Assembly: GCA_030123585.1 (NCBI GenBank)
Contig: CP126120.1
Coordinates: forward strand, 1,799,001 to 1,863,000
DNA length: 64,000 nt
Reading direction: 5' to 3'
Source: Rhodanobacteraceae bacterium
Lineage (GTDB): Bacteria > Pseudomonadota > Gammaproteobacteria > Xanthomonadales > Rhodanobacteraceae
Shown here piece after piece: positions 16,465-24,681 of the stretch; the stretch's first letter is position 1, and every line of letters begins with the position of its first letter. The position numbers and the translations under genes are program-made. Below the pieces are notes generated by a model. That model ran no database searches. It was not told the origin of the DNA and worked only from the letters and a program-made list of their open reading frames with translations.

Positions 16465-17562
16465 ATGTGTGTTCCTGCATTGGTGGCCGCGCTTCGAACT
16501 GTTGCGATCCTTGCGCTTGTGTTGGCTGTCGGCGTGTCGGGCGCTGACGCCGTCCAAAACACTCCTGCGGCAGGCCCGAGCCACACCACCGAGATCGTTT
16601 TTCTCGGTACGGCTGGGGGACCGCCGCTGCGGCTGGATCGCTCGGAACCCTCCACACTGCTCATCGTCGACGGACGCGAGTATTTGATCGATTGCGGAAT
16701 CGGAACCATGCGCAGGATGGTCGAGGCCGGCATCGAATCCGAGCAGATCAAGACCATTTTCTTTACGCACCTGCATGCGGATCACGATCTCGGGCTGGCC
16801 GACGTCATGGCGAACGATTTTGCCCGTGAAGATCTCTTCGGGATGACGGGATCCTTCGACATATACGGGCCGCCGCAAACCAGGGAACTCGTCGATGCGG
16901 CATTCCGCTACATCACGATCGGCTTTCGACCCTTCGAGGCGGAAACCCCTTCCGGCCGCCTCACCGCCAACGGACAGTTCGTGAGCCCCTTCGTTGCCCA
17001 CGAGTTCAACCGGGACGGCGTGATCTTCCGGGACGACAAGATCAGCGTCACCGCAGCCGAAAATTCGCACTACGCGCTGATGCCAAGCCGGCAACGCGAA
17101 GCGTTGAAATCCTATTCCTACCGGATCGAAACACCGCACGGAGTCATCGTATTCACGGGCGATACCGGTCCGAGCGACGCCGTGGCCCGGTTGGCAAGGG
17201 GCGCCGACGTGCTGGTGGCGGAAGCATCGAGCCGCGATGCCGGGGATCGCGACCGCTTCATCAACTCGATGGCGGCACGGAATCATTGGTCGCCGAAACG
17301 CGTCCAGGCGTTCCGGGCCCATTTCACCTCCGAGCATCTCGATACGGGCGGCATCGGCGCGCTTGCCACGAAGGCCGGAGTGAAGGCGGTGATGCTCTAC
17401 CACTATGACCCCATCGACAACGCTGACCAGGCGGCTTATGCAAGTGGCGTCAAAAGGCACTTTGCCGGCGCGGTCTTTGCGCCCGACGACCTCGGCCGTT
17501 ACTGCATGGTCGCCGGGATCGTTGGCCGTTGCGAACACAAGTCCGAGCCGTCCCCGCATTGA
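16465..17562 (+). CDS. Secreted metallo-beta-lactamase-fold hydrolase (RNase Z/arylsulfatase-like)
   Basis: 365-aa predicted exported metallohydrolase. The ATG at 16465 has GGAGGA seven nt upstream and gives a signal peptide (hydrophobic 9-25, probable cleavage after ADA at about 29). The earlier in-frame GTG at 16447 lacks such a site. The MBL zinc motif HLHADHD is at 102-108, after FLGTAGGPPLR and LIDCGIGT. Later metal ligands are expected in FTGDTGPSD and FTSEHLD. An insert (about 130-190) separates the halves, as in tRNase Z-like members. The substrate is unknown. It stands alone and has no operon partner. Confidence 0.85.
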   Translation: MCVPALVAALRTVAILALVLAVGVSGADAVQNTPAAGPSHTTEIVFLGTAGGPPLRLDRSEPSTLLIVDGREYLIDCGIGTMRRMVEAGIESEQIKTIFFTHLHADHDLGLADVMANDFAREDLFGMTGSFDIYGPPQTRELVDAAFRYITIGFRPFEAETPSGRLTANGQFVSPFVAHEFNRDGVIFRDDKISVTAAENSHYALMPSRQREALKSYSYRIETPHGVIVFTGDTGPSDAVARLARGADVLVAEASSRDAGDRDRFINSMAARNHWSPKRVQAFRAHFTSEHLDTGGIGALATKAGVKAVMLYHYDPIDNADQAAYASGVKRHFAGAVFAPDDLGRYCMVAGIVGRCEHKSEPSPH

Positions 17563-17659
17563 TGGGGAAAGCAGCCACCGTCATCGCATCAACTGGCGAT
17601 GACAAGTTCGGGATGAACTGCGATGATCGGACCCTGTTTCGCCGGGGAATGTCTGACAC

Positions 17660-19324
17660 ATGAGCAACGAAAACGCGATCCGCCGCAACGTCGGCGCATG
17701 GGCGCTGATGTTCACGGGCCTCGGCTCGATCATCGGCTCGGGCTGGCTGTTCGGCGCGTGGCGCGCGGCGCAACTCGCAGGACCCGGCGCGATCTGGGCG
17801 TGGGTGATCGGCGCGGTGGTGATCCTGTTCATCGCGATCACCTACGCCGAACTCGGCGCGATGTTCCCGGAATCCGGCGGCATGGTGCGCTACGGCCAGT
17901 ACTCGCACGGCACGCTGGTGGGTTTCATCGCGGCGTGGGCGAACTGGATCGCGATCGCGTCGGTGATTCCGGTGGAAGCGGAAGCCTCCGTGCAATACAT
18001 GGCATCGTGGCCGTGGCAATGGGCGCAGGACCTCTACCACGTCGCACCGGGCGGGATGGGCGAACTCAGCCCGACCGGCCTCGGCATTTCCGCACTGCTG
18101 GTGATCGGCTATTTCCTGCTGAACTACTGGAGCGTGAACCTGTTCGCCAAGACCAACACCTGGATCACGTTGTACAAATTGATCGTGCCGGCGCTGACCG
18201 CGATCGCATTGATGGCCACTTCGTTCCATCCCGAGAACTTCCATGTCGGTGCGCACGGCGGCACGCACGCGGTCAGCCTGTCGGCAGTCCTGACCGCGGT
18301 CGCGATCAGTGGCATCGTCTTCAGCTTCAACGGATTCCAGAGTCCGGTGAATCTTGCCGGCGAAGCCAAGAATCCCGGCCGCAACGTGCCGTTCGGCGTG
18401 ATCGGCTCGATCCTGCTGGCGACGATCGTGTACCTGTTGCTGCAGGTGGCGTTCCTCGGCGCGACCGATCCCGCGGTGCTCGCCAAGGGCGGCTGGGCCG
18501 CGATCGAGCACTCCTCGCCGTTCGCGCAACTGGCGCTGGCGCTCAACCTCAACTGGCTGGCGCTGCTGCTGTATTCCGACGCCTTCATCAGCCCGAGCGG
18601 CACCGGCGCGACCTACACCGCGACCACCGCGCGCATGATCTACGGCATGGAGCGCAACGGCACGCTGCCGAAGATTTTCGGCAAGGTGCATCCGCGCTTC
18701 GGCATCCCGCGCCCGGCGATGTGGCTGAACCTGGTGGTGGCCTTCATTTTCCTGTTCTTCTTCCGCGGCTGGGCGACGCTGGCCGAGGTGATTTCGGTCG
18801 CGACGATCATTTCGTACCTGACCGGGCCGGTCAGCGTCTCGGTGCTGCGGCGCACCGCGCCGGAAATCCATCGGCCATTGCGTATCCCTCTGCTGCCGAT
18901 CATCGCGGGACTCGCGTTCGTGTTCGCGACCGAGCTCCTGTACTGGGCGCGCTGGCCGCGCACCGGCGAGATCATCCTGCTGATGGTGGTCGCGCTGCCG
19001 GTGTGGCTGTGGTACGCGGTGAAACGCGGCGGCGCCGATTTGACGAAGCAGGTGCGCGGCGCGGCGTGGCTGATCTTCTATCTGCCCGCGATTGCGGCGT
19101 TGTCGTGGGCTGGCAGCGCCAAGTTCGGCGGCCACGGGTACCTGCCGTACGGATGGGATTTGTTGATCGTCGCGGTGGTCGCGCTCGGATTCTTCGAGTG
19201 GGGCCTGGCTTGCGGATGGCGTACGCCGGAGGTCGAGGCGATCAAGGTGGAAGCGCGCGCGCATCCCGACGCGATCATGGTGCCGCCGGATGAAGAGACG
19301 GCCGAACGCATGACGGGACGCTGA
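17660..19324 (+). CDS. APC-superfamily amino acid permease
   Basis: 554-aa inner-membrane transporter with about 12 transmembrane helices. The N-terminus contains the APC substrate-backbone motif GLGSIIGSGWLFG in helix 1, and ELGAMFPESGGMVRYGQYSHG follows helix 2. FSFNGFQSPVNLAGEAKNPGRNVP marks the helix 6 to 7 region typical of amino acid permeases. The C-terminus is soluble and charged. The specific amino acid cannot be deduced. Its stop is only 3 nt from the converging hom stop, so the two transcripts overlap in their 3' ends. Confidence 0.9.
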   Translation: MSNENAIRRNVGAWALMFTGLGSIIGSGWLFGAWRAAQLAGPGAIWAWVIGAVVILFIAITYAELGAMFPESGGMVRYGQYSHGTLVGFIAAWANWIAIASVIPVEAEASVQYMASWPWQWAQDLYHVAPGGMGELSPTGLGISALLVIGYFLLNYWSVNLFAKTNTWITLYKLIVPALTAIALMATSFHPENFHVGAHGGTHAVSLSAVLTAVAISGIVFSFNGFQSPVNLAGEAKNPGRNVPFGVIGSILLATIVYLLLQVAFLGATDPAVLAKGGWAAIEHSSPFAQLALALNLNWLALLLYSDAFISPSGTGATYTATTARMIYGMERNGTLPKIFGKVHPRFGIPRPAMWLNLVVAFIFLFFFRGWATLAEVISVATIISYLTGPVSVSVLRRTAPEIHRPLRIPLLPIIAGLAFVFATELLYWARWPRTGEIILLMVVALPVWLWYAVKRGGADLTKQVRGAAWLIFYLPAIAALSWAGSAKFGGHGYLPYGWDLLIVAVVALGFFEWGLACGWRTPEVEAIKVEARAHPDAIMVPPDEETAERMTGR

Positions 19325-19327
19325 CCG

Positions 19328-20407
19328 TCAATTCAGGGCAAGGATGTCGCCCAGCAGCGCCTGGGCCGTGACTTCCGGTCCCGCACCGGCGCCCTGGATC
19401 ACCAGCGGACGCCGCGCATAGCGCGCGGTGTGGATGGCGAACAGGTTGTCTGCGCCTTGCAGGTGCGCGGTGGGATGGTCGCGCGGCACTTCGGCAAGGC
19501 CGACCCTGGCCTGGCCATCCGCGTCGAAGCGCGCCAGATACCGCAACACGTGGTCGCGCGCGGCCGCCGCGGCATGACGCGCGGCGATGGCCGCATCGAG
19601 TTCTTCGAGGCGCGCAAGGAACGCCTCGCGCGGGATGTCGCGCAGCGCTGGCGGCACCAGGCTTTCGACTTCGATCCGGCCGCGTTCCAGCGGCTGGCCC
19701 GCGGTGCGCGCGAGGATCAACAGTTTGCGCGCGACGTCCTCGCCGGAAAGATCCGCGCGCGGGTCGGGCTCGGTGTACCCCAGCTCGCACGCTTCGCGCA
19801 GCAGGGTCGAGAACGGCTGGCGGCCATCGTAGTGGTTGAACAGGTACGAGAACGATCCCGAGAACACGCCCTCGATGCGGGTCAGCTTGTCGCCGCAGGC
19901 ATGCAGGCGCTGCACGGTGGTGATCGCCGGCAGGCCCGCGCCGACCGTGGCGCTGTTGCCGTAGTTCGCACCCTGCGCGCAGGCAGCCTGCAAGGCGTGC
20001 CAACCGGTCAAGTCGCCGCCGGCCAAGGCCTTGTTGGCGGTGACGACGTGGCAGCCATGCGCCAGCCACTCGGGGTGCCGCGTCGCCAATTCCGCCGAGG
20101 CGGTCGCGTCGATGATCACCTTGTCGCGCGCGCCATGACCATGCAGCGCACGCAGCAACGCGCCGTCGTCGCGCGCTTCGCCGCCGGCATCGAGGCGTTC
20201 GCGCAGGCGGCGCTCGGCCAGCGCCGCGGCCTGCGTTTGCTGGTGCCGCGAATTGGCCGCGCCGACCAGGCGCAGGTTCGCGCCGGCCGGCGTGCGCAGC
20301 AATTGCAGGAACGCGCCGCCGACCTTGCCGGTGCCGAACAGCACCACCGCGATGTCGCCTCGTGCCGTCGCGCGCGGAACCGCAGCGTCCGACAACACGG
20401 CGCTCAT
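19328..20407 (-). CDS. hom: Homoserine dehydrogenase
   Basis: Reduces aspartate semialdehyde to homoserine, feeding methionine and threonine synthesis. The 359-aa product has NAD(P)-binding VVLFGTGKVGGAFLQLL (25-30 GTGKVG), DATASAELATRHPEWL, VVTANKALAGG, then GNSATVGAGLPAITT and the catalytic GVFSGSFSYLFN and ELGYTEPDPRADLSGEDVARKL. There is no aspartokinase or ACT domain, so it is the monofunctional form, closest to the C-terminal half of ThrA. The ATG overlaps the metB stop (ATGA). It is the third gene of the riboswitch-controlled met operon. Confidence 0.95.
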   Translation of the reverse strand: MSAVLSDAAVPRATARGDIAVVLFGTGKVGGAFLQLLRTPAGANLRLVGAANSRHQQTQAAALAERRLRERLDAGGEARDDGALLRALHGHGARDKVIIDATASAELATRHPEWLAHGCHVVTANKALAGGDLTGWHALQAACAQGANYGNSATVGAGLPAITTVQRLHACGDKLTRIEGVFSGSFSYLFNHYDGRQPFSTLLREACELGYTEPDPRADLSGEDVARKLLILARTAGQPLERGRIEVESLVPPALRDIPREAFLARLEELDAAIAARHAAAAARDHVLRYLARFDADGQARVGLAEVPRDHPTAHLQGADNLFAIHTARYARRPLVIQGAGAGPEVTAQALLGDILALN

Positions 20408-21591
20408 GCCGGGATCGCCTGGCGTTTGGGCGCGGTCGCCGCGGCACGCGCCAGCGCCGCGTGCAACTCGCGCGACAGGTCGGCGAGGTCTTCGATTCCG
20501 ACCGAGAGACGCAGCAGCGTGTCGGAAATGCCCGCCGCGCGGCGCGCCTCCGGCGCCATCGCCGCATGGGTCATGGTGGCCGGATGCGCGATCAGGCTTT
20601 CCACGCCGCCCAGCGATTCGGCCAGGGTGATGCACTGCAAACCTTCGAGGAACGCGCGCACCGCGTCCTCGCCGCCCGCGAGTTCGAAACTCAGCATCGC
20701 GCCGAATCCGTGTTGCTGGCGCGCCGCCAACGCGTGCTGCGGGTGCGAAGCGAGGCCCGGATAGAACACGCGCGTCACCGCCGGGTGTTGATCCAGCAGG
20801 TCCGCCAGCGCGGCCGCGTTTTCCTGGTGCGCGCGCAGGCGTGCCGACAGCGTGCGCAGGCCGCGGAGCGTCATCCAGCTGTCGAACGGCGCGCCGGTGA
20901 GGCCGAGGCAGTTGCCCCACCATTTCAATTGCTCGGCCACCTCGGGCTCGCGCGCGATCACCGCGCCGCCCACCACGTCGCTGTGGCCGTTGATGTATTT
21001 GGTGGTGGAATGCACCACCACGTCCGCGCCCAGCGTCAGCGGCTGCTGCAGCGCCGGCGACAAAAAGGTGTTGTCGACCACGCACAGCGCGCCCGCCGCG
21101 TGCGCGGCCTGCGCGACGTGGCGGATGTCGGTGATGCGCAACAGCGGATTGGATGGCGTTTCCACCCACACCAGCGCCGGCCTCTTCGCGAGCCCGTCGG
21201 CCAGCGCCACCGGATCGGTGAGGTCGCGGAACTCGACCGCGAAGCGGCCCTTCTTCGCCCACGCGTCCAGCAGCCGCCAGGTGCCGCCGTAGCAGTCGTG
21301 CGCGGCCAGCACCGTGCCGCCCGCGGGCACCAGTTCCAGCGCCAGCGCGACCGCGGACATGCCGCTGGACGTCACCACTGCACCGACGCCGTGTTCGAGT
21401 TCGGCCAGCGCACCCGCCAATTGATCGCGCGTCGGATTGCCGCTGCGCGAATAGTCGTACGCGCGCTTCTCGTTGAAGCCGGCGAAGCTGAAATTGGTCG
21501 ACAGGTGCAGCGGCGGCACCACCGCACCGTGTTGCGTGTCGGACTCGATGCCGGCGCGCACCGCGCGGGTACAGGACGCAAGGTTGGTCAT
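20404..21591 (-). CDS. metB: Cystathionine gamma-synthase (PLP enzyme)
   Basis: Joins an activated homoserine with cysteine (or sulfide) in methionine synthesis. The 395-aa product carries the Cys/Met-metabolism PLP fold: YSRSGNPTRDQLAGALAELE, SSGMSAVALALELV, CYGGTWRLLDAW, and the PLP lysine in VVHSTTKYINGHSDVVGG (about 200). ESLGGVESLIAHPATMTHA near the C-terminus is typical of CGS/OAH-type members. The ATG at 21591 is 1 nt after the metX stop; a GTG at 21603 is possible. Whether it uses acyl-homoserine with cysteine only, or also sulfide, is not resolved by sequence. Confidence 0.95.
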   Translation of the reverse strand: MTNLASCTRAVRAGIESDTQHGAVVPPLHLSTNFSFAGFNEKRAYDYSRSGNPTRDQLAGALAELEHGVGAVVTSSGMSAVALALELVPAGGTVLAAHDCYGGTWRLLDAWAKKGRFAVEFRDLTDPVALADGLAKRPALVWVETPSNPLLRITDIRHVAQAAHAAGALCVVDNTFLSPALQQPLTLGADVVVHSTTKYINGHSDVVGGAVIAREPEVAEQLKWWGNCLGLTGAPFDSWMTLRGLRTLSARLRAHQENAAALADLLDQHPAVTRVFYPGLASHPQHALAARQQHGFGAMLSFELAGGEDAVRAFLEGLQCITLAESLGGVESLIAHPATMTHAAMAPEARRAAGISDTLLRLSVGIEDLADLSRELHAALARAAATAPKRQAIPA

Positions 21592-21592
21592 G

Positions 21593-22627
21593 TCACGCTC
21601 CACAGGTGTTCAGGGCTTCGCGCAGCAGCGGCGCGACGCGTTCGTGTTCCTTCAGGAATCCGTCGTGGCCGTATTGCGTTTCGACCACGTCGAGGCTGGC
21701 CGGGGCGGCGAGGCGTTGCTGCAATTCGCACAGATCGGCAAGCGGCACCAGCCGGTCGCTGGCGAAGCCGATCAGGCTGGCCGGCACGCGCACCGCGCGC
21801 GGGTCGACCTGGTGCAGGTCGATCGATTCCGACAGCGCGAGGTAGCGGCGCGCATCGAAACGCGCGACGAACTTGCGGCCCTGGTGTTCCAGCCAGTCTT
21901 CGACCGGCAGGCGGAAACGGCCTTCGCGACACTCGGCGCCGCCGCCGAAACGGCGCGCAAGTTCCTCGCCGCTGCGATAGGTCGTCAGCGCGAGCTGGCG
22001 CGCCAGCGACAGCGCATCGTCGACGCAGCCGTTGTCGATGCCCAGTTGGACGATGCCGCGCTGCACCGACCGCTGCGCGGTCGCCAGCGGATGCGGACGA
22101 TGCGCGCCGGCCAGCGCGACCAGCTTGCCGAGCCGCGCGCCGTGGCGCGCCGCGAAGGCGAGCCCGACCATCGCACCGTAGGACGCGCCGACGAACGCCT
22201 CGATGCGCACGATGCCCAGGGCATCCGCAAGCGCCGCCAGCGCGTCGGCCTGGTCCTCGCTGGAAACCGAAGCGGTGCCGAGATCGCCTGCGTCCAGCCA
22301 GTCGATCGCCAACACGCGCACACGTTCGAGGTCGATCGCGCGGCCGGCGCCCACTTGCGATTCCCACCAGCCCGGCGCCGCATGTTCTTGGTTGGCGCAC
22401 ACGTCGCGATCGGCGGAGATCCCGCCCTGCACGATCAGCGTCGGCGCGCCCGGCGCGCCGATCCAGAGATAGCGCACGTCGACGTCGACCGGACCCTTGC
22501 CAAAGCGCGGGGCGATCCGCACCCTGCGGGTGGCGCGCTGGCAGGTGAAAGGCGCGGCCAGCGGGCGGGCAAACGCTGCGTCCACTACCTGCGATTCGAC
22601 GAGTTCGGGTACGACGGCGAGTGTCAT
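21593..22627 (-). CDS. metX: MetX-type homoserine O-acyltransferase (probably succinyl)
   Basis: First committed step of methionine synthesis: acylates homoserine. The 344-aa alpha/beta-hydrolase protein has nucleophile Ser149 in GASYGAMVG, and the Asp and His of the triad are expected in GFASDRLVP and YGHDGFLKE. Published work on the MetX family indicates that Xanthomonadales MetX proteins use succinyl-CoA, so succinyltransferase is the better guess, but this was not tested by residue analysis here. It heads metX-metB-hom and is preceded by a SAM-I riboswitch with AAGGAG before the ATG. Confidence 0.93.
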   Translation of the reverse strand: MTLAVVPELVESQVVDAAFARPLAAPFTCQRATRRVRIAPRFGKGPVDVDVRYLWIGAPGAPTLIVQGGISADRDVCANQEHAAPGWWESQVGAGRAIDLERVRVLAIDWLDAGDLGTASVSSEDQADALAALADALGIVRIEAFVGASYGAMVGLAFAARHGARLGKLVALAGAHRPHPLATAQRSVQRGIVQLGIDNGCVDDALSLARQLALTTYRSGEELARRFGGGAECREGRFRLPVEDWLEHQGRKFVARFDARRYLALSESIDLHQVDPRAVRVPASLIGFASDRLVPLADLCELQQRLAAPASLDVVETQYGHDGFLKEHERVAPLLREALNTCGA

Positions 22628-22688
22628 GCTGGTTCTCCTTGCCTCGATCAGGACACCGAGTCCCGCGGAGAACCGACAAATGGCCGTC

Positions 22689-22711
22689 CAGTCCCGCAGA
22701 AGGCGGGACTG
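22689..22711 (-). terminator. Hairpin directly after the SAM riboswitch (candidate expression-platform terminator)
   Basis: A perfect 9-bp stem (CAGTCCCGC/GCGGGACTG) with a 5-nt loop follows the aptamer by 5 nt. The U-tract after it is weak (only three consecutive T), so it may be a rho-independent terminator of low quality or a structural part of the expression platform. Confidence 0.5.
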
Positions 22712-22716
22712 CGCGA

Positions 22717-22831
22717 CTCATCTCTCGGGCGGCGCTGCGCGCCTCCGCAGGAGTTGGCACCGTGCGGAACCTTGCGGTCCTGCGGGTTGCCCCGGCTTCC
22801 AAGGGCCTGTCCCTCAGCCGGTCTCGATGAG
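22717..22831 (-). ncRNA. SAM-I (S-box) riboswitch upstream of metX
   Basis: The minus-strand RNA shows the SAM-I conserved order: closing stem CTCATCGAGA ... GAGAGATGAG, then GGCTGAGGGACAGGCCC, GAAGCCGGGGCAACC, and GGTGCCAACTCC. The P1 arms pair at 22831-22824 and 22724-22717. It lies about 90 nt before the metX ATG and should lower metX-metB-hom expression when S-adenosylmethionine is high. Confidence 0.95.
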
Positions 22832-22842
22832 CTACGGGCCGC

Positions 22843-22871
22843 ACTCTAGCGATGCCGCATCCGTGTGTCAA
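22843..22871 (-). promoter_or_regulatory. Predicted sigma70 promoter of metX-metB-hom
   Basis: On the minus strand TTGACA (22871-22866) and TAGAGT (22848-22843) are spaced by 17 nt and end 12 nt before the first riboswitch stem. Position and spacing fit the start of the riboswitch transcript. Confidence 0.7.
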
Positions 22872-22872
22872 C

Positions 22873-22897
22873 GGCCGTCTGGACGTTTAGACGTCCA
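22873..22897. promoter_or_regulatory. Candidate operator with tandem met-box-like octamers
   Basis: The perfect inverted repeat TGGACGT-TTAG-ACGTCCA (22880-22897) sits just upstream of the metX -35. In 8-bp register it reads GGCCGTCT, GGACGTTT, AGACGTCC, matching the known MetJ box AGACGTCT at 6, 6 and 7 of 8 positions. No metJ gene is in the window and the order may not carry one, so the regulator is open. Confidence 0.45.
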
Positions 22898-22948
22898 TAT
22901 AACCAATCATCATTTCGCGGCCTGCATGGCCCGGCCTGCCGACCTGCT

Positions 22949-22989
22949 TGACAATCCGATTAGGTGCATATACACATGAATGATATGCA
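22949..22989 (+). promoter_or_regulatory. marR promoter and inverted repeat overlapping its start
   Basis: TTGACA at 22949-22954 is followed by TATACA-like sequence 15-17 nt on. A perfect inverted repeat TGCATAT (22965-22971) and ATATGCA (22983-22989) overlaps the -10 and the marR start codon. This is a plausible autoregulatory MarR operator; the implied transcription start leaves little or no leader. Confidence 0.5.
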
Positions 22990-23509
22990 GCCAGACCCGG
23001 CCATCCGCGAGACCACGCAATGCCTGTGCCTGGCCGCGCGCCGCGCATCGCGCACGATCACCCGCGAATTCGACCGCGCCTTGCGTGCACACGGCCTGCG
23101 CGCGACCCAGTTCACCCTGCTGGCGGCGCTGCACCTGGCCGGTCCCAGGCCGATCGGCGCGCTGGCCGAACTGCTGTCCCTCGACCGCACCACCCTGACC
23201 CGCAACCTCGCGGTGGCCGAACAGCACGGCTGGGTGACGACCCGCGCCGATCGCGAGGACGAACGCTCGCGGATCGCTGCCATCAGCGCGAAGGGCCTGC
23301 GCACCCTGACCGCGGCCCTGCCCGCCTGGCGCAGGACGCAAGGCGCGCTGATCGACACGATCGGCCAGGAATCCGCGGCCAGCCTGCGCAAGCTTGCGGG
23401 CGGCCCGTGCGCGTCACCAGCGCGTGCACCGTCCCGGCCAGCAAGCCTCTCTCGCAAACGTTTGTCGAATTCCGATGCCGTCGTTCGTCATCAAACCGAC
23501 ATTGCATGA
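22976..23509 (+). CDS. MarR-family transcriptional regulator
   Basis: 177-aa winged-helix regulator. The core follows the MarR pattern: FDRALRAHGLRATQFTLLAALHLAG, LAELLSLDRTTLTRNLAVAEQHGWV and RADREDERSRIAAISAKGLRTL. Starts at 22964 (GTG), 22976 or 22985 are all in frame; the position of the inverted repeat and promoter favours 22976 or 22985. The C-terminal 30 residues are unlike MarR proteins and come from sequence also seen before the VOC gene. It is divergent from metX and 19 nt ahead of gst, so either could be its target. Confidence 0.85.
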   Translation: MNDMQPDPAIRETTQCLCLAARRASRTITREFDRALRAHGLRATQFTLLAALHLAGPRPIGALAELLSLDRTTLTRNLAVAEQHGWVTTRADREDERSRIAAISAKGLRTLTAALPAWRRTQGALIDTIGQESAASLRKLAGGPCASPARAPSRPASLSRKRLSNSDAVVRHQTDIA

Positions 23510-23510
23510 A
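23457..23510 (+). repeat. Leader duplication, copy 1 (before gst)
   Basis: The stretch beginning GTTTGTCGA, then TTCCG, ATGCCG, TTCGTC and ACAT in order recurs at 24171-24213 in front of the VOC gene with a few small indels. Both copies end shortly before the start codon of a downstream gene. Confidence 0.6.
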
Positions 23511-23528
23511 AGCCATGGAGACGCCACG

Positions 23529-24152
23529 ATGAAACTTTACTGGTCCGACGTGCTGTCGCCGCGCAAGGCTTGCGCGGTGGCGAAGTATCTGGAGTCGCCG
23601 GTCGAATACGTCTATCTCGACCTCGGCCGCGGCGAGCACAAGACGCCCGAATACCTCGCGCTGAATCCCAACGGCAAGGTGCCGACGCTGGTGGACGGCG
23701 CACGCTCGCTATGGGAAGCCGACGCGATCATGTGCCACCTGGCGGCGCGCTGCGATTCCGACCTGTGGCCGCAGGATGCGCGCCAAGTGGACGTGCTGCG
23801 CTGGCTGAGCTGGGATCTGGCGCATTTTTACCCCAGCGCCGGCACCCTGTATTTCGAATACCTCGTCAAGCCGCGTTTCAGGCTGGGCGATGCCGATCCG
23901 GTCGAGGCGAAGCGCGCGGTCGCCGATTGGCGGCGCGCCGCCACGCTGCTGGATGATCATCTGCACGATCGCCGCTGGCTGGTGGGCGATTCGATCACGG
24001 TCGCGGACTTCGCGGTCGCGATCGCCCTACCCTACGCCGAACGCGCGCACATCCCGCTGCACGAATTTCCCGCGATCCGGCGTTGGCATGATCGCCTGAA
24101 CGCCATCGATGCCTGGCGCGAACCGTTCCCCGCCTTGGCCGAAGCGGCCTGA
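23529..24152 (+). CDS. Glutathione S-transferase family protein
   Basis: 207-aa protein with the thioredoxin-like N-terminal GST domain (MKLYWSDVLSPRKACAVAKYL; LNPNGKVPTLVDG; WEADAIMCHLA) and an all-helical C-terminal domain (WRRAATLLDDHLHDRRWLVGDSITVADFAVA). GGAG precedes the ATG. The substrate is unknown. It follows marR closely and precedes a VOC-family gene, a grouping suggestive of a small detoxification set (inference). Confidence 0.88.
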   Translation: MKLYWSDVLSPRKACAVAKYLESPVEYVYLDLGRGEHKTPEYLALNPNGKVPTLVDGARSLWEADAIMCHLAARCDSDLWPQDARQVDVLRWLSWDLAHFYPSAGTLYFEYLVKPRFRLGDADPVEAKRAVADWRRAATLLDDHLHDRRWLVGDSITVADFAVAIALPYAERAHIPLHEFPAIRRWHDRLNAIDAWREPFPALAEAA

Positions 24153-24167
24153 ATGCGCCGTCACGGC

Positions 24168-24215
24168 GTTTGTCGATTCCGCCCCATGCCGTTCGTCGTC
24201 AAGACGAACATCCGC
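24168..24215 (+). repeat. Leader duplication, copy 2 (before the VOC gene)
   Basis: Second copy of the element described at 23457-23510; roughly three quarters of positions match after allowing small indels. It lies between the gst stop and the VOC ribosome-binding site. Confidence 0.6.
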
Positions 24216-24233
24216 AAAATTGAGGAACCCGCG

Positions 24234-24653
24234 ATGCAACTCGTGACCTATCTCCATTTCAGGAATCAGGCAGCGGAAGCTTTCGACTTTTACGCCAGGT
24301 GCCTCGGCGGCAAGGTCGTGATGAAGGTGACGATGGGCGAAATGCCAGGCACCGGGAACCTGCCTGCGGAAACACGCGGACTGATGGCGCACGTACGGCT
24401 CCAGGCCGGTGACGCCGTCCTGATGGGATCGGATTGGTGCAACCCCGCCGCGGGACCTTATCCGGGCATCCACGGCAACGCGGTGTCGCTGTCGGTGGAC
24501 ACGCCCGCGGAAGCGGAGCGCGTGTTCAAAGCCCTCAGCGAAGGCGGCACGATCACGATGCCGATCGCAGAAACGTCTTGGGCGTTGCGCTTCGGCATGT
24601 TCACCGACCGCTTCGGCGCGAACTGGATGGTCAATTGCAACCGGCCGGCCTGA
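24234..24653 (+). CDS. PhnB-like VOC (glyoxalase/bleomycin-resistance fold) protein
   Basis: 139-aa single-domain VOC protein of the PhnB/YjdN type. The ATG at 24234 has GAGGA seven nt upstream. Family features are TYLHFRNQAAEAFDFYARCLGG, MGEMPGTGNLP, LMGSDW, VSLSVDTPAEAERVFKALSEGG and FGMFTDRFGANWMVN. Earlier in-frame starts translate the duplicated leader and are rejected. The enzymatic activity is not known for this subfamily. Confidence 0.88.
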   Translation: MQLVTYLHFRNQAAEAFDFYARCLGGKVVMKVTMGEMPGTGNLPAETRGLMAHVRLQAGDAVLMGSDWCNPAAGPYPGIHGNAVSLSVDTPAEAERVFKALSEGGTITMPIAETSWALRFGMFTDRFGANWMVNCNRPA

Positions 24654-24681
24654 GGACGCCATGACCACGGAGAAAAACACG

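Noticed and set aside
17562-17660. Upstream extension of the APC permease to 17623 in another frame
   Set aside because: That frame gives an Arg-rich antisense-like translation; the hydrophobic 17660 frame is clearly the gene.
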